Positions 5,383 through 10,817 of a DNA stretch of 10,817 nt are shown here, one piece after another. The stretch's first letter is position 1. Each line of letters begins with the position of its first letter. Both the position numbers and the translations under genes were made by a program. This DNA comes from Gallionella sp. (GTDB lineage Bacteria > Pseudomonadota > Gammaproteobacteria > Burkholderiales > Gallionellaceae), in the NCBI GenBank assembly GCA_030690245.1, contig JAUYGW010000259.1, forward strand, positions 1-10,817, in the 5' to 3' direction. The notes beneath the pieces are model-generated. The model was not told the origin of the DNA. It saw nothing but the letters and a program-made list of their open reading frames with translations, and ran no database searches.

Positions 5383-6639
5383 CTAGAGATTGATTTCAAC
5401 GCGCGCACCTATGATCCATACGTTCTGTCGCGCGGGATTCATATTTGGGTGAGTAACATATTGCACGGTGGGTTGAAACGCGAGCCACGGATTAACTTGC
5501 ATGCGGTAGGTCGCTTCAGTGCTTGTTTCGCTACTCAGGCTCACGTTGAGGCGCTGATAAGTGGCGCTGGCATGACTGACGGTAACTCCAATGGCCGAAA
5601 TATCGTCGTCACGTCCGGCAATCAGGCCGTGGTAGCGCAAGCCAATACTTCCCGTCCAATCCGACTGATGGATATCTTTACTAGCTACGCCGTAACGAAT
5701 GAAACCGGACAGCCCCTGCGCAGGATGGTCCTTTTCATTCATCAGGGTGCGTTCCGCCAGGAAATAGGCACCCTGACTTGGGTGAAGTACGGGATTGAGA
5801 GGATCCAGGTCGTTAAAACGTGTGGAGTAACGCCAAAAACCGATTGCTGTTTTGTTGAAGTATTCCCTTTCCTCGGGCAGTATGGTACCGGTTTGGTCGG
5901 GCTGCGGAGTAAGTCCGAGTTCCACAATGGAAAGCGTCCCGTCGCCCTTGTTCAACTGAATATGTGTGCCGCGCGGGTTATTAGGGTCTCCCGGCACACC
6001 ATCAGTCAGCGCATATTGAGCATAAAAGTTTTTGCTAGGCGTGGTGTACTTCACACGTAGCGCCAACGCGCCAACTGGGAAGATAGGCGGGGCGTTCATG
6101 CCTGACTGCCCCAAGTCATTTGCCATGCCATAAGGAGTCTGGGTAAACACACTGGATGTGTCGTTGACGTAAAACTCGGAATCTATCGCATATAGGCCGA
6201 ACAGCACCGACAGGGTTTCGTCAGAGAAGCCCTTTTGTACCCAGGCTTGAAAAAACTTTGCAGTGTTGTTCGACTCAATGTTGTCCACGATGACGAAGCT
6301 ATCAACGTAATCGCGGTTAAATTTGCTGCCGAGTTGGCTGTGATATTGAATGTAGGCAGAGGTGGCGTCCCATCCCAGCAATTTTTCCAGGTTCATCTTG
6401 ACCCTGGCTTCGGTGTTGCCCATCCATGCTGTGCCACGCTTGACGCCACCCGACAGGTTAGACAGAACATCGCTCTTGTGGGTAAATCCCAGATCAACAC
6501 CCTCTTTATACAAATCAGAACGCATCCCGCCCCAATCACCGGAAAGCGTCTCGGCATTCCAGTCTGGCCCCTTATCTTCTTCGGCTAAAACAGAACCAAC
6601 GCAACCAATAGCCATAACAAATGCCAATACATACCGCAT
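5383..6639 (-). CDS. oprB: OprB-family outer-membrane porin
   Basis: The 418-residue precursor starts with a signal peptide ending 'SVLA' (cut after residue 19, before 'EEDKG'). The mature N-terminus has the OprB hallmark 'ETLSGDWGGMRSDLYKEGVDLG', whose 'LSGDWGG' is highly characteristic. Alternating hydrophobic strands follow, and the chain ends in a strand 'WIIGARVEINL', as in beta-barrel porins, although the usual terminal Phe is Leu. OprB porins form 16-strand channels for sugars and other small solutes. The start is set at 6639 because GGGAG lies directly against the ATG at 6645 but seven bases from the ATG at 6639. Its position downstream of a Czc operon suggests a role in envelope permeability during metal stress or carriage of an unrelated solute; the sequence does not decide. 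The 169-base upstream gap could hold its own promoter. Confidence 0.88.
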   Translation of the reverse strand: MRYVLAFVMAIGCVGSVLAEEDKGPDWNAETLSGDWGGMRSDLYKEGVDLGFTHKSDVLSNLSGGVKRGTAWMGNTEARVKMNLEKLLGWDATSAYIQYHSQLGSKFNRDYVDSFVIVDNIESNNTAKFFQAWVQKGFSDETLSVLFGLYAIDSEFYVNDTSSVFTQTPYGMANDLGQSGMNAPPIFPVGALALRVKYTTPSKNFYAQYALTDGVPGDPNNPRGTHIQLNKGDGTLSIVELGLTPQPDQTGTILPEEREYFNKTAIGFWRYSTRFNDLDPLNPVLHPSQGAYFLAERTLMNEKDHPAQGLSGFIRYGVASKDIHQSDWTGSIGLRYHGLIAGRDDDISAIGVTVSHASATYQRLNVSLSSETSTEATYRMQVNPWLAFQPTVQYVTHPNMNPARQNVWIIGARVEINL

Positions 6640-6683
6640 AACCATCTCCCTTTTTCACGCACATTATCCAACGACAACGCATG

Positions 6684-6710
6684 GCTTGGCTGTCGAAAGT
6701 TGGGCCAAGC
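6684..6710. repeat. Small inverted repeat upstream of the porin gene
   Basis: GCTTGGC at 6684-6690 and GCCAAGC at 6704-6710 are perfect 7-base arms with a 13-base loop. It lies between the lipoprotein and porin genes. There is no T run after it on either strand, so it is not a standard terminator; a regulator site for the porin gene is possible. Confidence 0.3.
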
Positions 6711-6808
6711 TGCTCAGAATATCTCCTTACCCAAATCTCATAATCCCTTCACAAAACATGCAACGACTTGGCTAGCACAGAGACACCTCCACCATTTATT
6801 CTTAAGCG

Positions 6809-7234
6809 TTAATCAAAATGTACCGGGAATGCGGCCCCGGCCTGATCCTTACAAACGCCCGCTGGTTTCACGCCAAATTTCCACATCAAACGGCACGCGA
6901 CTTCATGTCCATCAGCGGATTTAGCAGTTGTCTCAACGGAGTAAACCACATGATCGGTGTCTTGGCCGGAAAAAATCCGATTCCAGTGCTTCGGGTTGGA
7001 GCCATGATAGCGTTTACGCAACTCCGCTAAATTAGTCTGGCGATCGACAACAAAGCCACGAGCCTCATAACGACGATCCGGCGCCTCCAGCACTAGAAGG
7101 TTGTCCTCCCCTCGGTCATGCACCAGCTCCCCAGTAACAAACGGTGCACTGCCTTCCTTGACTAACAGGTGAGTTGGACCAGCGCAACCAGTCAGCCACA
7201 AAATTGCCAGTATGCCCAAGTAAAATGTTTTCAT
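6809..7234 (-). CDS. Small outer-membrane lipoprotein of unknown function
   Basis: The 141-residue precursor has a lipoprotein signal peptide with lipobox 'LTGC' (C17), after 'MKTFYLGILAILW'. The residue after the Cys is Ala, which favours outer-membrane sorting by the Lol system. The mature part is polar, with a predicted beta-rich region ('PFVTGEL', 'LLVLEAPDRRYEARGF') and two further Cys (in 'VACRLMW' and 'AGVCKD') that could form a disulfide in the periplasm. I do not recognise a named family. The start at 7234 has AAAGGA six bases upstream; an ATG 15 bases earlier would give an unnaturally polar N-terminus. It lies 98 bases after the CzcC-type gene and before the porin gene, all on one strand, so a role in the same metal-response locus is likely but inferred. 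Confidence 0.72.
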   Translation of the reverse strand: MKTFYLGILAILWLTGCAGPTHLLVKEGSAPFVTGELVHDRGEDNLLVLEAPDRRYEARGFVVDRQTNLAELRKRYHGSNPKHWNRIFSGQDTDHVVYSVETTAKSADGHEVACRLMWKFGVKPAGVCKDQAGAAFPVHFD

Positions 7235-7332
7235 GGTATTTCCTTTCATTATTAAAAATCGGTAGTGTGGTGGCGCGAAGTTTGAGCAGTATCGAGCGCA
7301 CGCCGGATAGCGCCGAACCGTAAGTGGTTTGA

Positions 7333-8625
7333 TCAGTAGTGATTAGCATGATGTACGTCTTCCTCATTACCTAACGGCCATAGTTGGTGGGCATCCAGCA
7401 GCAGGCGATAGCGCGCTTCGTTGGCATCGAGTTGCGCGAGGTTTTCCGCTATTGAAGATTCCAGCGCGAAGCGGCGTGCGACGAGGCTGTCCGACAAGCT
7501 GCTTTCTCCCAGGCTATATGCCTTGCCGACCAGTTCGGTATTGCTGCGGATCGCCTGTGCCGCCTCGTGCGCTTGTTGCCAAGTGGCAAAGCTGCTCACT
7601 GCTTGAGCATGTGCGGCGTAGATGTCGCCTTCCAGACGGCGTTTGACAAATGCTTCCTGATCGGCGGCGATGGCGGCTTGTTGTGCGACCCCATCAGCCG
7701 TCGCGCTGCGTTGCCCAAAAGAGAGCGGCACGCTGAGATATACGCCGGTCACTTTTTCGTTGCCGCTCGCTTCATTTGCGTAGCGTACACCGACAGTGGG
7801 GTCGGGCAGTTGGTCGGCGCGACTGCGTCGTGCCAGCAGTTGTTGCACATGGCTTTGCTCCTGCACCATGCCGAGTTCGTGGTTGTGTTCGAGTATGCGC
7901 GACTTCCAAAACGCGAAGTCATGCTCGACGGTTTGAGGTATCGCGGGCGGCAATTTTTCCGGCAAATGGATGGCGGGGAACTGGCGCGTCAGATCATTGC
8001 CCGCGAGTTGTGCGCGCAATTGGGCTTGATGCCATGACACGCTGGCTTGTGCGGCGGCAGCTTGTGCCTGATTCAATTCCAGCTTCGGCGCATCGCCTGC
8101 CTTGACGCGCTTCTCGGTCATTTGCGCTTGCTGCTTGAGAATGTCTACTTGCTGTTGCCACAGGTTGACCTGTGCCTGCTCGCGTTGCCATGCGAACCAC
8201 AGTTGTAGCAGCGTGCGCACGGCTTCATGGCGCGTACCGCCGAGCGCGTATTCGGCGCGTGCGACACTGGCAGCGCCAATGTCTTCATCAATGCCCACCT
8301 TGTTGAACAGGCGCAACGGACGTTCCAGTGCGACATCCCATTCCTTCAGGTTCTGCCCTGCATCAACAATCTTGCGTTGCCCCGTACCGGCGCGCAGATT
8401 GAACTCATAATTTCCGCTGTTCCACTTGCGCTGATTGGCGTGTTCCATTCTTAACTCGTTGGTAGCGTTCAGCACCGTGAGGTGTTGGTTCAAGGCGCTT
8501 TCAATTTGCACCGGTGATGGCAGATCGGGGCGGTTGATTTCTCCAGCATTGGCGAGGCTGCTGAACAAAGTCAGACCTAATAGACCGCTTCCCACCCCCC
8601 ACTTTTTACTCCCGCTCCGTTTCAT
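7333..8625 (-). CDS. czcC: CzcC-type outer-membrane channel of an RND metal efflux system (TolC family)
   Basis: The 430-residue precursor has a signal peptide ending 'ANA' (cut after residue 27). The mature protein contains two long helical repeats rich in Ala, Gln and Glu (for example 'QWFAW'-like 'LLQLWFAWQREQAQ', 'AQAAAAQASVSWHQAQ' and, in the second half, 'ANEARYRLLLDAHQLW'), as in TolC/CzcC outer-membrane factors that form a trimeric channel across periplasm and outer membrane. Conserved strand text 'DPTVGVRY' and 'GVYLSVPLSFGQR' marks the second outer-membrane hairpin. It ends with a His-rich tail 'DVHHANHY'. ATG 8625 has GGAGG five bases upstream and overlaps the stop of the DUF3240 gene by ATGA, fixing the start and showing tight coupling. 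It would dock to the CzcA pump whose gene lies upstream. Confidence 0.88.
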   Translation of the reverse strand: MKRSGSKKWGVGSGLLGLTLFSSLANAGEINRPDLPSPVQIESALNQHLTVLNATNELRMEHANQRKWNSGNYEFNLRAGTGQRKIVDAGQNLKEWDVALERPLRLFNKVGIDEDIGAASVARAEYALGGTRHEAVRTLLQLWFAWQREQAQVNLWQQQVDILKQQAQMTEKRVKAGDAPKLELNQAQAAAAQASVSWHQAQLRAQLAGNDLTRQFPAIHLPEKLPPAIPQTVEHDFAFWKSRILEHNHELGMVQEQSHVQQLLARRSRADQLPDPTVGVRYANEASGNEKVTGVYLSVPLSFGQRSATADGVAQQAAIAADQEAFVKRRLEGDIYAAHAQAVSSFATWQQAHEAAQAIRSNTELVGKAYSLGESSLSDSLVARRFALESSIAENLAQLDANEARYRLLLDAHQLWPLGNEEDVHHANHY

Positions 8626-8945
8626 ATCAACCTCCCGAACTCGATCACCGGCGTGATCCAATAGTTCATTTCTGGATTGTTTTCTTCACGCTTGAGATGA
8701 GCAACTAGCGCGTGCGCATCGTCCAGATTCATCACGGTCTGGAGGGCGACGCGCTGTGAGCGTCCGCGTACTTGTTCGATCATGCTCGACAATGCTTCTT
8801 TTTGGCTGCCGCCTTCCATCTTGAACATAGTGAAGCCACGCACCCATTCGGGATGTTCCAGCAGGTGATCTATCAGCCGTTCTTCCAGTGAGTGATGGCA
8901 GACCAGCGTCAAACAGCAATTCATTTCTTTCATTTGATTTTTCAT
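8622..8945 (-). CDS. DUF3240 family protein (small PII-like protein of Czc operons)
   Basis: The 107-residue protein has no signal peptide or membrane segment and so should be cytoplasmic. It fits DUF3240, a family regularly found beside CzcA genes and predicted to adopt a small alpha-beta fold like PII/CutA proteins. The first strand carries C10, C11, C16, H17 and H18, a plausible soft-metal site. The middle 'GFTMFKMEGGSQ' resembles the flexible loop region of such folds, and 'RVALQTVMNLDDAHALVAHLK' is a strand-helix unit. It starts with AAGGA six bases before ATG 8945 and overlaps both neighbours by four bases (ATGA), between pump and channel genes. A metal-sensing or pump-regulating role is inferred; no biochemical function is assigned here. 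Confidence 0.8.
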   Translation of the reverse strand: MKNQMKEMNCCLTLVCHHSLEERLIDHLLEHPEWVRGFTMFKMEGGSQKEALSSMIEQVRGRSQRVALQTVMNLDDAHALVAHLKREENNPEMNYWITPVIEFGRLI

Positions 8946-10817
8946 TTGATTTCCTTGGCACGTTCGAGGCCGAAGCGGCGGTACAGGATGGGCAGCATGA
9001 TGAGCGTCAATAGTGTCGAGCTGATCAACCCGCCTATCACAACGATGGCAAGCGGTTTCTGAATTTCTGAACCGGGACCGGTGGCAAACAACAGCGGCAA
9101 CAGCCCCAGAGCGGTGATGCTGGCAGTCATCAGCACCGGACGCAGGCGGCGCTTCGCGCCTTCAAGCACGACTTGGTCAATCGCTATACCCTCGGCATGA
9201 AGTTGGTTGAAGTAGGACACCATCACCACACCGTTAAGCACCGCAATTCCCAACAACGCGATAAAGCCGACCGAGGCGGGCACCGACATATATTCCCCGC
9301 TCACCCACAAGGCCAGCACACCGCCGATCAAGGCAAACGGGATATTGGTCAGCACCAGCACGGCTTGTCTCACGGAACCGAAAGTGGCGAACAGCAGCAT
9401 GAAAATCATGCCCAGCGCCACAGGAATAACGATGGTGAGCCGTGCAGCCGCACGTTGCTGGTTCTCGAATTCGCCACCCCAAGTCAAGTGGTAACCTTCC
9501 GGCATCTTGATTTGCGCGGCGACGGCGACTTTGGCTTCATCGACAAAACCCACCAGATCGCGCTCGTGCACATTACTTCGCACCACCACCATGCGTTGGC
9601 CGTTTTCCCGGTCAACTTTGACCGGGCCATCCACGCGCTCCAGTTTGGCGACCGCCGACAGCGGCACGCTTTGTCCGCCGGGTTGCGGCAGCGTGAGCGC
9701 GGCAAACAGCGCGGGAGATCGTTGAATGTCACTTGAACCGCGCATGACCAGCGGAGTGCGTCTCCCACCTTCGATCACGATGCCGAGTTGCTGGCCTTCG
9801 ATCTGGCTGTGCAGGGTATTGCCGATATCGTCTACGTTCAAACCCAAACGGCCTGCCGCGAGGCGGTCAATCGTTACGCGGTAATACTGCACGCCACTAT
9901 TTTCCGTGGTGTAGACATCCTGGCTGCCCTTGATGCCTTTCAGCACCTTGACCATTTGTTCGGCGGTCTCGTTGAGTTTATCCAAGTCCGTACCAAAGAT
10001 TTTAATCGCCACATCACCTCGTGCGCCGGTCAGCATTTCCGAGACACGCATTGCGATGGGTTGGGTGAAGCTGTAGGAAACACCCGGCATTTGATCCAGC
10101 ACCTTGCGCAACTCGCCTAGCAGCCATTCCTTGTTCGGCTCACGCCATTCTTCCATGGGTTTGAGCACCAGGAAGGAGTCGGTCTGGTTAAGACCCATTG
10201 GATCGAGGCCCAGTTCATCTGAACCGGCACGCGCCACGATGCTTTTGACTTCCGGCACTTGCGCCATGATGGCCTGTTGAATTTTCAGGTCGAGCGCCGC
10301 CGTTTGTTCCAGACTGACGGAGGGTAGTTTTTCGATGCCGACGATGATGTCTCCCTCATCCATTTCCGGCATGAAGGTCTTGCCGATCTGAGTGTACACG
10401 GCGCCGGTAACGACCAGCATGGCCAGCGCGCCGATAATCACCACACGTTCTTTGTTCAAGACGCGTTGCAGCAGCGGCGCATAAATACCCATTGCCTTGC
10501 GCACCAGCCACGGTTCCTGATGGCTGACCTGCTTGAGCAAATAGGAAGCGAGCGTCGGCACCACGGTCAGCGACAGCAGCAGCGATGCAGCCAGCGCGAA
10601 CACGATGGTCAGCGCTACCGGAATAAATAGTTTGCCTTCCAACCCTTGCAGGGTCAGCAACGGCAAGAACACGATAATGATGATAGCGACCCCGGCGGCA
10701 ACGGGCGTAATGACTTCTTTCACCGCGCGAAAAACGATATGCAGATGCGACAATTTCCCGATATTTTTATCGTGCGCCAGATGCGACTCGATGTTTTCCA
10801 CCACCACGACCGCCGCG
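8942..10817 (-). CDS. czcA: CzcA-type heavy-metal RND efflux pump, C-terminal part (runs off right edge)
   Basis: About 624 residues are present; the 5' part lies past the right edge. The visible part begins in membrane helix 4 at 'AAVVVVENIESH', whose Glu is one of the charged residues of the proton relay in CzcA. Helices 5-6 follow ('AAGVAIIIIVFLPLL', 'LTIVFALAASLLLSLTVVP'), then the second periplasmic domain with HME signatures 'KTFMPEMDEGD', 'LNQTDSFLVLKP' and 'QPIAMRVSEMLTGARGD', then helices 8-12 ending 'LIMLPILYRRFG'. Together this is the heavy-metal-efflux branch of RND pumps, which export divalent cations such as Zn, Co, Cd or Ni from the periplasm or cytoplasm by proton exchange. 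The exact metal cannot be fixed. Its stop overlaps the DUF3240 start (ATGA). The adaptor CzcB should be encoded further upstream. Confidence 0.93.
   Translation of the reverse strand, partial: AAVVVVENIESHLAHDKNIGKLSHLHIVFRAVKEVITPVAAGVAIIIIVFLPLLTLQGLEGKLFIPVALTIVFALAASLLLSLTVVPTLASYLLKQVSHQEPWLVRKAMGIYAPLLQRVLNKERVVIIGALAMLVVTGAVYTQIGKTFMPEMDEGDIIVGIEKLPSVSLEQTAALDLKIQQAIMAQVPEVKSIVARAGSDELGLDPMGLNQTDSFLVLKPMEEWREPNKEWLLGELRKVLDQMPGVSYSFTQPIAMRVSEMLTGARGDVAIKIFGTDLDKLNETAEQMVKVLKGIKGSQDVYTTENSGVQYYRVTIDRLAAGRLGLNVDDIGNTLHSQIEGQQLGIVIEGGRRTPLVMRGSSDIQRSPALFAALTLPQPGGQSVPLSAVAKLERVDGPVKVDRENGQRMVVVRSNVHERDLVGFVDEAKVAVAAQIKMPEGYHLTWGGEFENQQRAAARLTIVIPVALGMIFMLLFATFGSVRQAVLVLTNIPFALIGGVLALWVSGEYMSVPASVGFIALLGIAVLNGVVMVSYFNQLHAEGIAIDQVVLEGAKRRLRPVLMTASITALGLLPLLFATGPGSEIQKPLAIVVIGGLISSTLLTLIMLPILYRRFGLERAKEIK

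Noticed and set aside
5449..6060. Plus-strand 203-residue reading frame
   Set aside because: Antisense to the OprB porin, whose motifs are unmistakable; no domain or ribosome site seen.
262..7275. 13-base match GTGGTGGCGCGAA near 258-272 and near 7266-7279
   Set aside because: A single 13-base match is about what chance gives in a window of this size, and the flanks do not align.
9173..9736. Plus-strand 187-residue His-rich reading frame
   Set aside because: It is the shadow of the CzcA gene on the other strand; His richness comes from complementing its Val/Met codons.

Overview
The window reads as a plasmid-type backbone (left, about 1-4440) joined to a divergent heavy-metal and cation efflux region (right, about 4668-10817). 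Base composition, the style of the genes and the family mix (RPA-type Rep, StbA/ParM-like actin, Czc/HME-RND pump with DUF3240, OprB porin) suggest a Gram-negative proteobacterium, most likely a betaproteobacterium. This is an inference; no rRNA or other taxonomic marker is present. A large plasmid or an integrated plasmid-derived element are both possible.

Left part. A replication initiator gene runs off the left edge on the minus strand (start near 256). Its upstream region holds a 13-bp-arm palindrome directly downstream of a TATAAT box. Between the divergent rep and parM genes lies an array of 11-bp direct repeats in four groups of three (384-594), strongly resembling a type II partition centromere. 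It is followed by a ParM-like actin (613-1584) and a small ParR-like partner (1586-1837), so a full centromere-adaptor-filament segregation module appears to be present. A 76-residue PnuC-like membrane protein follows. Then comes a short non-coding stretch with two facing DnaA-box matches, a 652-residue tyrosine recombinase with a large N-terminal extension, and an overlapping small WGR-domain protein.

Right part, all on the minus strand and transcribed right to left: the C-terminal ~60% of a CzcA-type RND cation pump (entering from the right edge), a DUF3240 protein, and a CzcC-type outer-membrane channel. These three are linked by two 4-base ATGA stop/start overlaps and form one operon; the periplasmic adaptor (CzcB) is expected beyond the right edge. 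Downstream, with larger gaps, follow a small lipoprotein, an OprB-family porin and a short cation diffusion facilitator lacking the usual cytoplasmic tail and with altered metal-site residues.

Together the genes suggest a mobile replicon with stable inheritance (Rep, ParM/ParR/parC, recombinase for multimer resolution or integration) carrying a metal-export cargo: inner-membrane CDF to periplasm, RND pump to outside, and outer-membrane porin and lipoprotein. The most notable non-coding signal is the 11-bp repeat array.
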